DNA of 24,548 nt, taken from the NCBI GenBank assembly GCA_029932755.1, contig JAOZPK010000017.1:1-24548 (forward strand), written 5' to 3'. Every line of letters starts with the position of its first letter. The first letter of the stretch is position 1. Shown piece by piece: positions 1 to 8,128 of the stretch. This DNA is from Candidatus Cloacimonadota bacterium. Lineage in GTDB: Bacteria; Cloacimonadota; Cloacimonadia; Cloacimonadales; TCS61. Position numbers and translations under genes: made by a program. The notes under the pieces were generated by a model that was not told where the DNA came from, ran no database searches, and was given only the letters and a program-made list of their open reading frames with translations.

Positions 1-1374
1 ATCAAGGGTATTCCTCACGTCGATAATCGTCATTTTGATGTTTTCATGGAAGGTGACATGAAGAATCTTTTCATGACTGCAGGGTTGATTTTTGTTTCAT
101 ATGGTGGATTGACGAAGATTGCCAGTGTTGCTGAAGAAGTAAAAAATCCATCACGTAATATTCCACTTGGGATGTTCTTAGCATTTATAATTGTTACTAT
201 TTCTTATGTGTTTGTAGTCTTTGTAACGGTTGGTGTTTTAGGAGATAAACTTCTTCTTCCTGCTCCTAGACTCTACTCACTTACGCCGATCAGTGATGGG
301 GCTGCAATATTTGCAGGGAAACCCGGAATGTATGTACTTTCGATAGCAGCTTTGTTAGCGTTTTTTTCTACAGCAAATGCTGGAATTATGGCAGCATCAC
401 GGAATCCAATGGCAATGAGTAAAGATAATTTGCTGCCTTCGTTTTTTGGTAAAATGAGTAACAAATACAAGACACCTGTAAATGCAATATTGTTTACATG
501 TATTTTTATGATATTCGTAATTTTCTTACCTTTAGAAATACTTGTAAAAACAGCTTCCACCATGATGCTGTTACTTTATATTTTTATTAACATAGCTGTT
601 GTAATTATGCGCGAAAGCGGTATTCAGAACTATCGTCCAAAATTTAAAAGTCCGCTGTACCCCTGGTTACAGATCATCGCAGTTTTGGTTTATATCTTTT
701 TAATTATTGAAATGGGATCATTGCCACTCATGATGACCGCTGTTTTCATTATATCCGGATTATTGTGGTACTGGTTCTATGGGAGTATTCGATCTAATAA
801 GGAATCTGCTCTTTTTCAACTTGTAAAAAGAATCAAAGCCAAAGATCTTGTTACAACATCCTTAGAAACTGAATTGAAAGAAATAATTCGTGAGCGTGAT
901 AATATACGGAAAGACCGGTTTGATGAACTCATAGAGAACGCTGTGATCCTGGATATTGAAGATACCGTTACAAAAGAAGATTTTTTTCATTTGGTTGCTG
1001 ACAAAGTTTGTATTAATATTGATAAAAGCAGTGATTATTTCTATAAAAAATTATTGGAACGAGAAGCTGAAAGTTCTACGGTACTTACAGAGTCTCTCGC
1101 TATTCCTCATATTATAATCGAAGGAGAAAAGAAATTCAATATCCTGTTGGCAAGATGCAAGAAAGGAATTAATTTCAATGAACAGGCTACAAATATTAAT
1201 ACTGTATTTGTAATAACCGGTACTCGAGATGAGCGTAACTTTCATTTGCAGTCTTTGGCCGCCATAGCTCAAATTGTTCAGGATATTAATTTTGAGAAAA
1301 AATGGCTAAAAGCTAAAAATATTGAGGCATTACGCGATATTGTGCTTTTAGGTGACAGAAGAAGAAAGGTATAA
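1..1374 (+). CDS. APC-family amino acid permease with C-terminal PTS EIIA-like domain (5' truncated by window)
   Basis: The reading frame is open from base 1, so the gene begins upstream; 457 residues are visible. The first part is the back half of an amino acid/polyamine/organocation permease. It has a Y-G-G segment followed by A-E-E-V-K-N-P-S-R-N-I-P, typical of APC proteins around membrane segment 6, then about six more hydrophobic segments to roughly residue 260. A charged linker (R-E-R-D-N-I-R-K-D-R-F-D-E-L) leads into about 140 residues resembling the type-2 (fructose/mannitol) PTS EIIA fold. His370, counted from base 1, sits in S-L-A-I-P-H, the position of the phosphorylated histidine in EIIA. 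Known: APC proteins move amino acids or amines across the inner membrane. Inferred: the tail is a regulatory or phosphorylatable domain. The substrate cannot be read from the sequence. The gene ends 44 to 56 bases before miaB, on the same strand. Confidence 0.88.
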   Translation: MKGIPHVDNRHFDVFMEGDMKNLFMTAGLIFVSYGGLTKIASVAEEVKNPSRNIPLGMFLAFIIVTISYVFVVFVTVGVLGDKLLLPAPRLYSLTPISDGAAIFAGKPGMYVLSIAALLAFFSTANAGIMAASRNPMAMSKDNLLPSFFGKMSNKYKTPVNAILFTCIFMIFVIFLPLEILVKTASTMMLLLYIFINIAVVIMRESGIQNYRPKFKSPLYPWLQIIAVLVYIFLIIEMGSLPLMMTAVFIISGLLWYWFYGSIRSNKESALFQLVKRIKAKDLVTTSLETELKEIIRERDNIRKDRFDELIENAVILDIEDTVTKEDFFHLVADKVCINIDKSSDYFYKKLLEREAESSTVLTESLAIPHIIIEGEKKFNILLARCKKGINFNEQATNINTVFVITGTRDERNFHLQSLAAIAQIVQDINFEKKWLKAKNIEALRDIVLLGDRRRKV

Positions 1375-1430
1375 GATCAATATTCAATATCCAACATGGA
1401 ATGATGAAATAAAAAAAAGTGAAGAATATT

Positions 1431-2732
1431 ATGAACATATATATAGAAACCTATGGCTGCCAGATGAATGTAGCTGATAGCGAACTTGTTGCTTCTATTC
1501 TTAAAGGAGATAAATTCTCGGTTGTAAAGGATATATCAGATGCAGATGTGATAATCTTTAATACTTGTTCGGTACGTCAGCACGCTGAAGATCGTGTTCT
1601 TGGACGCATCAATAACGAGATGAGCCGTAAAAAACAGAAGAAGAACTTAAAGATTGGTGTAATCGGCTGTATGGCTCAACGACTCGATGCAAAACTGAAC
1701 GAAATGAATTCCAATATTGATTTTGTTGTCGGAGTGGATCAATATAAAAAACTTCCTGAAATTATCACCGATCTATTTGACGATGTTGATTTCAAATGTA
1801 ATACTACTGTTGATGATAATGAAATTTATAAAGATATTTATCCAATCCATAATGGTGAATTCAATGCATTTGTAACAATAATGCGTGGTTGTAATAATTT
1901 CTGTTCATATTGCATTGTACCATATACTCGCGGTAGAGAACGGAGCAGACCGGCTGATGATATTCTTAATGAAATTGATAGAATAGGGGAGAAGGGTTTC
2001 AAAGATGTTACGCTTTTAGGACAAAATGTTAATTCATACAATTATAAAAATGTAAATTTTGCCGAACTATTAAAGCAGGTAAATAAAATTGAATCAATTA
2101 AACGTATCAGGTTTGTAACATCTCATCCTAAAGATTTATCTGATAAGGTTATACAAGTTATGGCTGAATCGGAAAAAGTTTGTGAACACCTGCATCTCGC
2201 AATGCAAAGCGGGGATGATGATGTATTAGCCAAAATGAATCGTGGATACACTTCACAGCATTTTTATGATATTACACAAAAGTTAAAAAAGGCAATGCCT
2301 GATATAGCGATAACAACAGATATTATTGCAGGTTTCCCGGGTGAGACAGATAAACAATTCCAAAAAACTTTCGATCTGATGAAAAAAATTCAATTCGATT
2401 ATGCTTTTACTTTTAAATATTCACCAAGAACCGGAACAAAAGCTGCTGAATTCACTGAGCAAGTACCGGAAGAAATCAGATTAGCAAGATTACAAAAGCT
2501 TATAGAACTCCAACAAGATATTACTACACTCAAATATAAAGAACAGATTGGAAAAATAAAAGAGATCTATGTTGAACAAGTAAGTAAAAAGTCTGATAAA
2601 GAAATGGCAGGCAAAAGTAGGGATTTCAAAATAACAGTTTTTCCTGGGAATAGATCTTTAATTGGTAAATTCGTTAAAGTGAAAATAACAGATGCAGTTG
2701 GCTGGACACTTAAAGGTAAACTCATAAAATGA
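1431..2732 (+). CDS. miaB: tRNA-2-methylthio-N6-dimethylallyladenosine synthase MiaB
   Basis: MiaB is a radical SAM methylthiotransferase that adds a methylthio group to i6A37 in tRNAs reading UNN codons. The domain order is N-terminal UPF0004, radical SAM, C-terminal TRAM. Counting from the GTG at 1419, the three auxiliary-cluster cysteines are C14 (T-Y-G-C-Q-M-N), C50 (N-T-C-S-V) and C84 (G-C-M-A-Q-R). The radical SAM cysteines are C158, C162 and C165, followed by I-V-P-Y-T-R-G-R-E-R-S-R, which is diagnostic of MiaB rather than RimO or MtaB. The last 70 or so residues fit TRAM. Two starts are possible: GTG 1419 (437 residues) or ATG 1431 (433 residues, M-N-I-Y-I-E-T-Y-G-C). I prefer ATG 1431 because it matches the usual family start and neither has a strong ribosome site. 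The gene is followed by a long gap, so it probably ends its transcription unit. Confidence 0.96.
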   Translation: MNIYIETYGCQMNVADSELVASILKGDKFSVVKDISDADVIIFNTCSVRQHAEDRVLGRINNEMSRKKQKKNLKIGVIGCMAQRLDAKLNEMNSNIDFVVGVDQYKKLPEIITDLFDDVDFKCNTTVDDNEIYKDIYPIHNGEFNAFVTIMRGCNNFCSYCIVPYTRGRERSRPADDILNEIDRIGEKGFKDVTLLGQNVNSYNYKNVNFAELLKQVNKIESIKRIRFVTSHPKDLSDKVIQVMAESEKVCEHLHLAMQSGDDDVLAKMNRGYTSQHFYDITQKLKKAMPDIAITTDIIAGFPGETDKQFQKTFDLMKKIQFDYAFTFKYSPRTGTKAAEFTEQVPEEIRLARLQKLIELQQDITTLKYKEQIGKIKEIYVEQVSKKSDKEMAGKSRDFKITVFPGNRSLIGKFVKVKITDAVGWTLKGKLIK

Positions 2733-3107
2733 TTATATTTGAATATATAACGTAATAGTTTTACCATGAAACAGCTTTAATTAGTAAGCCAAATCAATTA
2801 TTTGCTCATTTCTTTCAATTTAGATGTAAATTAACTCAATTTTAATTCTTTCGAGCTTAAGAAACGATATTTGGAGATATTCACATATTTATTAACAAAT
2901 AAAACCAACTTCGAGGATTTTCTTTTATTTTGTAACTAACTTCAAGTTTTAAAACTAATTCTAAAATAATATATCAGAAATCAATTTTAAAGAATGAAAA
3001 AACAATGCAATCTTATATTATAAAAAAACAAATTGAAGAAGGGAGAGAGGCTAATTTAAAAATAGGGGTGGCAAAAATGCGTGAATTCTATCATGTGATA
3101 ATATATA

Positions 3108-3135
3108 TTATGTAAACATAGTAAGGTTTACATAA
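3108..3135. promoter_or_regulatory. Perfect 10-bp inverted repeat, possible operator or small hairpin
   Basis: TTATGTAAAC at 3108-3117 is matched exactly by GTTTACATAA at 3126-3135 with an 8-base spacer. No T-run follows on either strand, so it does not look like an intrinsic terminator. In this gap the arms could be half-sites of a dimeric repressor. No regulator gene lies nearby and yicC starts 350 bases downstream, so the target is unclear. AT-rich sequence gives chance palindromes, but a perfect 10-base arm is longer than usual. Confidence 0.35.
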
Positions 3136-3285
3136 CCACTATTATGGTAGTATGTTAGTATCAATAATGCTTTTGCATTTTCTCAATATTATCTAATAAA
3201 GTTTGTTTCCATTGCCGATCCTCTCTTCTGAGAATGCTCATCTATGATTTTACATTTACACAATTTTTAATAAGCTTCAAAATAT

Positions 3286-3310
3286 AACCACAGACGAACA
3301 CAAATGAAAA
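3286..3310 (+). repeat. Short intergenic phrase resembling a dispersed repeat
   Basis: The string AACCACAGACGAACACAAAT, followed by GAAAA, is less AT-rich than its surroundings and has an internal near-repeat (ACAGACGAACACAAATGAA). I associate phrases of the type CACAGACGAACACAGATGAA with dispersed intergenic repeats in environmental bacterial genomes. This is from memory, not from a search. There is only one copy in the window. Confidence 0.3.
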
Positions 3311-3484
3311 AGTTATGTAGAAACATATTTGAAAGGAAAGATTGCGGGATATTAGATATTTGGACTTTTAAATCAAATTTAAACTAATACTTTTAATTTC
3401 GGTTTTCAATACAAACCTTAAAGATAATTGACACAATCCAATTACTTTTAAAAATGAATATTATAAAAATTTAGTGGAGTTAAT

Positions 3485-4360
3485 ATGAAAAGTATGACCG
3501 GATATGGTAGAGTAAAATACTTAGATGAGAATATTGATCTGGAAATTGAAGTAAGGTCGGTAAACAGCCGCTTTCTGGATCTTCGCATTAAGCAACCATA
3601 TCATCTTTCCTTTATGGAAGCTGCAATATCAAAACAGATAAATAAAACGATAGTTCGCGGGAAAGTTGATGTAAACATTAATCTCAATTTACTTAAAGCA
3701 CCGGATATGGAGCTTAATGAAGAGATGGTTAAAGCTTATTGGGAAGTATACAATAAAGCTAAAAAGATGGTAAACACCGATGCACATCTCCCCTTTGCTA
3801 AATTACTTTCCGAGAAAGATATTATAAGAATAGGGAAAACAGAAATTGATGAAGATGATATGAGCAAGATTATCATGACGACACTGGATGAAGCCATAAT
3901 TGCACATCAGAAAATGGCATTAAACGAAGGTGATTCTATGAAAGAATACTGTTTTAATTCTTTATCTAAAATGAGTTCTGCCTTAAATAAAATAGAAGCT
4001 GAGTTCCCTAAATATAAAAAAGAGATATATTCTAAATTAAAAGATAACATTGAGGGATTGCTGGGTGCATTCATTAAGGAAGAAGATCATAAAAAGCTTT
4101 TACTGGAAACGGCAATATATGTTGAAAAGGCTGATATTTCAGAAGAGATTGTAAGATTAAATAATCATATTGATAAGTTTTCTGCTTTATTGGAAGAAAA
4201 AACTGAACTTGGTAAGAAATTGAATTTTATACTTCAAGAAATGCACAGAGAGATTAATACCATTGGCTCTAAATTCAATTCTACAAAGGTTTTTGATGAT
4301 ACTATCCTCATTAAAGAAGAAATTGAAAAATGTCGGGAGATAATACAAAATGTCAGATAA
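3485..4360 (+). CDS. yicC: YicC/YloC family endoribonuclease
   Basis: The N-terminus M-K-S-M-T-G-Y-G-R is the hallmark of the YicC/YloC family, followed by I-E-V-R-S-V-N-S-R-F-L-D. The C-terminus L-N-F-I-L-Q-E-M-H-R-E-I-N-T-I-G-S-K and the closing stretch K-E-E-I-E-K-C-R-E-I-I-Q-N fit the DUF1732 end of the family. The length of 291 residues is standard. Known: YicC proteins are manganese-dependent endoribonucleases; in E. coli YicC affects small-RNA turnover. A GGAG at 3476-3479 sits five bases before the ATG and supports this start. The gene overlaps the next reading frame by 11 bases, which suggests translational coupling, and is one gene upstream of rnr, giving an RNA-decay flavour to the operon. 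Often in bacteria this gene precedes gmk, which is not the case here. Confidence 0.95.
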   Translation: MKSMTGYGRVKYLDENIDLEIEVRSVNSRFLDLRIKQPYHLSFMEAAISKQINKTIVRGKVDVNINLNLLKAPDMELNEEMVKAYWEVYNKAKKMVNTDAHLPFAKLLSEKDIIRIGKTEIDEDDMSKIIMTTLDEAIIAHQKMALNEGDSMKEYCFNSLSKMSSALNKIEAEFPKYKKEIYSKLKDNIEGLLGAFIKEEDHKKLLLETAIYVEKADISEEIVRLNNHIDKFSALLEEKTELGKKLNFILQEMHREINTIGSKFNSTKVFDDTILIKEEIEKCREIIQNVR

Positions 4361-4790
4361 TAAACCAAAATTAAGATGGGTTTCGTATCCATTTAAAGAT
4401 TTTCCAGTCAGCTCTGCCCTATTGATCGCCTTCTTGATCATTATAAGTTTGTTGCTTTGGAAAATTACCGTAGTTAATTGGAATATGCCTCTTTTCTTTT
4501 ATCTGGGAATGGGAGTATTTTTTATGAGTTTGATAACATATTTCATACCTACAACTTATGAACTTTTTGAGAATAAAATACTAATTCATTATTGGCTTAT
4601 CAAAGCTGAACGACCATATTCTCATTTTGGCTGCTATTACATGGATAAAAAAGGAATAATGTTAAGTACATTTAAAATGCCACGTAAACTGGATCCTTTC
4701 CGTGGGCTTTCATTACGTTTTTCTAAAACTAAAAATGAAAAAGAAGAATTGCTAAAAATACTTGAAGAAAAGATCGGGAATAAAGTATAA
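4350..4790 (+). CDS. Small membrane protein, possibly PH-like, unknown function
   Basis: This 146-residue protein has a short cytoplasmic-looking start (P-K-L-R-W-V-S-Y-P-F-K-D-F-P), two hydrophobic segments at about 20-37 and 46-65, then a soluble region of about 80 residues. The soluble region begins T-T-Y-E-L-F-E-N-K-I-L-I-H-Y, continues with alternating hydrophobic strands and ends in a helix. Two membrane helices followed by a strand-rich domain starting Y-x-L-x-x-x-x-I-x-I resemble bacterial PH-domain membrane proteins, but I cannot assign it firmly. The ATG lies 11 bases inside the end of yicC, and its stop is 5 bases before rnr, so it is an embedded member of the yicC-rnr operon. A function in RNA metabolism cannot be inferred from the protein itself. 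Confidence 0.8.
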   Translation: MSDNKPKLRWVSYPFKDFPVSSALLIAFLIIISLLLWKITVVNWNMPLFFYLGMGVFFMSLITYFIPTTYELFENKILIHYWLIKAERPYSHFGCYYMDKKGIMLSTFKMPRKLDPFRGLSLRFSKTKNEKEELLKILEEKIGNKV

Positions 4791-4795
4791 ATATA

Positions 4796-6874
4796 ATGTA
4801 TGATAAAAAGTTAGCATATATAGTTAAGAAGATACTTGAAGATAGTCCTCATAATCATTTTAAATTAAAAGATATAGCTAGAGCTATTGGGCTGAGAAAA
4901 CATAAATATAAAAATTTAATAGATACGCTCTTTAAATTAGCAAAAGATAAAGAGATCAATCAGAAAAATCGCAAATATTATGCTGTAAAAGTAAAAAACA
5001 CTAAAAACATAATAGGAATATTTGATGCAACCACTTTAGCGAGGAATAAGTCATTTGCTTTTGTGAAAGCAGAACCGGAAGATATTTTCGTCTCATCAGA
5101 AGATACATTGAACGCCTATCACAACGATACGGTTGAGGTAGAAGTTAACTATCAGCGGAATGGCAAGAAACATGGAATTATTACTAAGGTTGTAAAACGG
5201 GCTAATAAAAAGGTAATTGGAACATTCCAGGAATATCATGGAAAGAATTATATTATTCCGGATAATTCACGTATCCACACAAATTTTGCGGTAAATGATA
5301 TTTCAAATTCCAAAACCGGAGAAAAGGTTGTTCTCGAAGTAACTAACTGGGGCAGCCGTGAGTATTATAAAATTCCAGCCGGTAATATTATCGAAGTGTT
5401 AGGAAAAGCAGGAAATCCCGATGTAGAAATTCTGAGTGTTATCCGGCAGTATGAATTGCCTTTGGAATTTCCTCAAAATGTATTAGATGAATTAAATGAT
5501 CTATCAGATGAAATTCCCGCTAATATAATTTCCAAGCGAAAAGATCTTAGAAACTTGCTCACATTCACTATCGATCCGGCTTCGGCAAGAGATTTTGATG
5601 ATGCAATATCTTTAATTCAAGACGAGAAAGGATTTACACTTTATGTTCATATTGCAGATGTTGCACAATATATTGGTATAAAAAGTAAATTATTTGAGGA
5701 AGCGACCAAACGTGGAAACAGCTATTATTTTCCCAAGAAGGTTATCCCAATGCTGCCCGAGAAAATTTCCAACAAGATCTGCAGTTTGAGACCATTCGAA
5801 GATAAACTCACATTAACTGTTCAAACCAGGTACAATACCGATTTCAAGGTTATTGCACAAAGTGTATATGAAAGTGTGATCTGTTCCAACGCCAGGTTCA
5901 ATTACGAAGAGATTGATGAATTCTTTGATGAGAAGAAAGAATTGGAAACCAAAATTGCTGAAACTATTAACATTATGCGTAAATTATCCGCATCACTCAC
6001 AAAGAATAGAGTGAAGTGCGGATATCTCAGGCTTAATATTCCTGAAACTATTTTTGTATTTGATGATGAAGGGCATGTTATCGATCTTGAACGCAGTAAA
6101 GAAACTGATTCCCACAAAATGATAGAGAATTTTATGCTGGTTGCAAATGAGTTTATTGCCAAAGAACTTTCGGTTGGTAAAACAATATTCAGGATTCATG
6201 AAAAACCTGATGAAGAAAGATTGTTAAAGCTCAAAGAAGAAATTACCAGTTATAATATTAAAATGGAAATGCATCAAAATTTGAATATTGTACTTCAGAA
6301 TTTACTGAACCAGCTTCCTGATGAAAACTATCATCGTGTTTTTGACCGTAAGATCCTGCGAAGTATGAAAAAAGCTAAATATACTGTAGAAAATATGGGT
6401 CACTTCGGGCTTGCAATGCGTTATTACACACATTTCACATCTCCGATCCGTAGAATTTCCGATTTGATCATTCACCATCAAATTAAGAATAAATTAAATT
6501 CCCAACAAACTCCTTTTTCTTCATCTCATCTTTTCAAACTTGCTAAAATTGCAACTGAGAGAGAACAGGTAGCTGATGAATCCGAACGTGAAGTCGATCT
6601 CAAGAATAAAACGATCTTTATGAAAAAGAAAGTAGGTGATGAATATACTGCCATTATTATTGCTGTTCGGAATAATTCTTTCATTGTTGAATTAGACAGA
6701 TATCCAGTAACAGGGATAGTTGAATTATCTTCATTAAGTGATGACCATTACGAATTTTTCCCTCAACATAGCCGTTTCATTGGAAAAAGAAAAGGGAAGA
6801 TTTATAAATTGACAGATAAGCTCAATGTTCTTTTAAGCAGTGTAGATGACGAAATTCATTTTAAAGTTTTATAA
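4796..6874 (+). CDS. rnr: Ribonuclease R (RNB-family 3'-5' exoribonuclease)
   Basis: RNase R degrades structured RNA processively from the 3' end in the cytoplasm. The order is an N-terminal winged-helix-like region (about 1-65), two cold-shock-like OB domains (about 70-210), the RNB catalytic domain (about 245-570) and a C-terminal S1 domain (about the last 80 residues). The metal-binding core reads T-I-D-P-A-S-A-R-D-F-D-D-A-I, with D260, D266, D268 and D269. The later H-F-T-S-P-I-R-R motif is also intact. The 692-residue length is a little short for RNase R because the lysine-rich C-terminal tail found in E. coli is missing. The helix-turn-helix start favours RNase R over RNase II. No strong ribosome site precedes the ATG, which lies 5 bases after the previous stop, so coupled translation is likely. 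Confidence 0.95.
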   Translation: MYDKKLAYIVKKILEDSPHNHFKLKDIARAIGLRKHKYKNLIDTLFKLAKDKEINQKNRKYYAVKVKNTKNIIGIFDATTLARNKSFAFVKAEPEDIFVSSEDTLNAYHNDTVEVEVNYQRNGKKHGIITKVVKRANKKVIGTFQEYHGKNYIIPDNSRIHTNFAVNDISNSKTGEKVVLEVTNWGSREYYKIPAGNIIEVLGKAGNPDVEILSVIRQYELPLEFPQNVLDELNDLSDEIPANIISKRKDLRNLLTFTIDPASARDFDDAISLIQDEKGFTLYVHIADVAQYIGIKSKLFEEATKRGNSYYFPKKVIPMLPEKISNKICSLRPFEDKLTLTVQTRYNTDFKVIAQSVYESVICSNARFNYEEIDEFFDEKKELETKIAETINIMRKLSASLTKNRVKCGYLRLNIPETIFVFDDEGHVIDLERSKETDSHKMIENFMLVANEFIAKELSVGKTIFRIHEKPDEERLLKLKEEITSYNIKMEMHQNLNIVLQNLLNQLPDENYHRVFDRKILRSMKKAKYTVENMGHFGLAMRYYTHFTSPIRRISDLIIHHQIKNKLNSQQTPFSSSHLFKLAKIATEREQVADESEREVDLKNKTIFMKKKVGDEYTAIIIAVRNNSFIVELDRYPVTGIVELSSLSDDHYEFFPQHSRFIGKRKGKIYKLTDKLNVLLSSVDDEIHFKVL

Positions 6875-6912
6875 TAATATTATTAAAAAAAAAATTTAAA
6901 AAAGGAAAATAT

Positions 6913-8124
6913 ATGTTTATTTATCGTTTTTTTAGTTCGCTTATTATTGGTATAAGTTATCCAATTATCAAATTACGTTTGAAAAGTAAGCGAGGTAAGC
7001 AAAGAATTGGTATACTAAAAAATGGTTTTGAAAAATGTGTGTGGATCCATGCGGCTTCCGTAGGTGAAGTAAATGCTGTAAAACCGCTTATCAATCAACT
7101 TCTGCAAAAATATCCGCAAAAAGATTTTATAATGACAACAATGACAGCAACAGGTTTGGAAGCAGCAAAGACGATAAGTCCAAAATTAGTTGTAAGCCTG
7201 TTCCCTATGGATGTCTTATTTATTCAAAAAAGATTTTATAATACAATAAATCCGGAATTAATTATTCTGGTAGAAACCGAATTATGGCCTAATATGCTGC
7301 ATATTGCCAGAAAACGCAAAATACCGGTGGTAATGGTAAATGCCCGTATCTCAGATAGTTCATTTCCAAAATATAGGAATCTCAGAATTTTTTGGAAACC
7401 TGTTTGGAAAGCTATTAAAGCTGTGAATGCTCAATCGGAGAAAGATGAGCGAAGATTCATTGGATTGAAATTTGATAACGTTGTAAATGCACATAACCTC
7501 AAATTTTGCATTGAACTTCCAGAATTCAATAAAACAACATTAAGAAAAGAATTAAGCTATTCTAAGGACGATTTTATCATAGTTTGGGGAAGTAGCCGTC
7601 CAGGAGAAGAAAAGCTCTTCAAAGAAGTTCTTATCCGCCTTAAAGAGCAAATAGATAACTTAAAGGTTGTCATAGTTCCACGTCATCTGCACAGAATTCC
7701 TCAAGTATGCGAAATTTTTAAGGAATTTGATTATCATTTTTATTCCAAATTAGAGGAACCTGTTGATATTCTTTTTGTAGATGAAATGGGAATTTTAAAT
7801 ATGATATATGCTCTTTCTGATATTGCTGTTGTGGGTGGCAGCTTTTTTAACTTCGGAGGGCACAATCCACTTGAACCGGCTTTTTATGGAACTTCTACGA
7901 TCATCGGAAAATATCATCATTCCTGTCGTGATTCTGTAGATAGACTTTTAGAAAACAATGGTATTATCGTATCTGACAAAAAGAGATTAACAGATGATAT
8001 TATGAATTTGTATAACAATAAAGAACTACGGAAACAGCTTGGCTTAAATGCAAAACAAACTTTGGGTCTCAATTCCGATAGCTTGAAAACAAATTTAATG
8101 ATTTTGGAAAAATATTTGAAGTAG
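6913..8124 (+). CDS. waaA: 3-deoxy-D-manno-octulosonic acid transferase (Kdo transferase)
   Basis: WaaA (KdtA) transfers Kdo from CMP-Kdo to lipid A precursor at the inner leaflet of the inner membrane. The N-terminal hydrophobic anchor covers about residues 1-19. The GT30 motif W-I-H-A-A-S-V-G-E-V-N-A carries E52, at the position of the catalytic base. Further on, L-V-E-T-E-L-W-P-N and the C-terminal G-S-F-F-N-F-G-G-H-N-P-L-E-P-A are family signatures for CMP-Kdo binding. The 403-residue length is normal. An AAAGGAAAA stretch just before the ATG serves as ribosome site. Presence of WaaA implies LPS and hence an outer membrane. The gene is followed after 4 bases by the AmrS-like gene. Confidence 0.95.
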   Translation: MFIYRFFSSLIIGISYPIIKLRLKSKRGKQRIGILKNGFEKCVWIHAASVGEVNAVKPLINQLLQKYPQKDFIMTTMTATGLEAAKTISPKLVVSLFPMDVLFIQKRFYNTINPELIILVETELWPNMLHIARKRKIPVVMVNARISDSSFPKYRNLRIFWKPVWKAIKAVNAQSEKDERRFIGLKFDNVVNAHNLKFCIELPEFNKTTLRKELSYSKDDFIIVWGSSRPGEEKLFKEVLIRLKEQIDNLKVVIVPRHLHRIPQVCEIFKEFDYHFYSKLEEPVDILFVDEMGILNMIYALSDIAVVGGSFFNFGGHNPLEPAFYGTSTIIGKYHHSCRDSVDRLLENNGIIVSDKKRLTDDIMNLYNNKELRKQLGLNAKQTLGLNSDSLKTNLMILEKYLK

Positions 8125-8128
8125 TGCA

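Larger units (their letters stand above)
2733..3484. other. 752-base AT-rich intergenic gap between miaB and yicC
   Basis: I see no convincing gene here. The stretch is visibly more AT-rich than its flanks and has frequent stops in all frames. The longest plausible reading frames are a 36-codon ORF at 3005-3115 (+), with no clear ribosome site and its stop inside an inverted repeat, and a 26-codon ORF at complement 3161-3241 that starts M-S-I-L-R-R-E-D-R-Q-W-K. Neither is recognised. They could be chance frames or remnants of lost genes. The gap also holds a perfect 10-base inverted repeat at 3108-3135 and a repeat-like phrase at 3286-3310, listed separately. I saw no tRNA-like cloverleaf and no strong terminator after miaB. 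Confidence 0.6.

Noticed and set aside
3108..3135. Inverted repeat half-site TGTAAAC/GTTTACA looks like a BirA (biotin operon) operator
   Set aside because: The known operator has a much longer spacer between half-sites, and no biotin genes are nearby.
3005..3241. Two short ORFs (36 codons on +, 26 codons on -) as genes or a toxin-antitoxin pair
   Set aside because: No ribosome sites, no recognisable family, and such lengths are expected by chance in AT-rich DNA. Mentioned only within the gap entry.
3428..3433. TTGACA 57 bases before yicC, and another at 21018 at 56 bases before phoH, as promoters
   Set aside because: The similar spacing is striking, but neither has a convincing -10 box at 16-18 bases. 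They are too weak to list as promoters.
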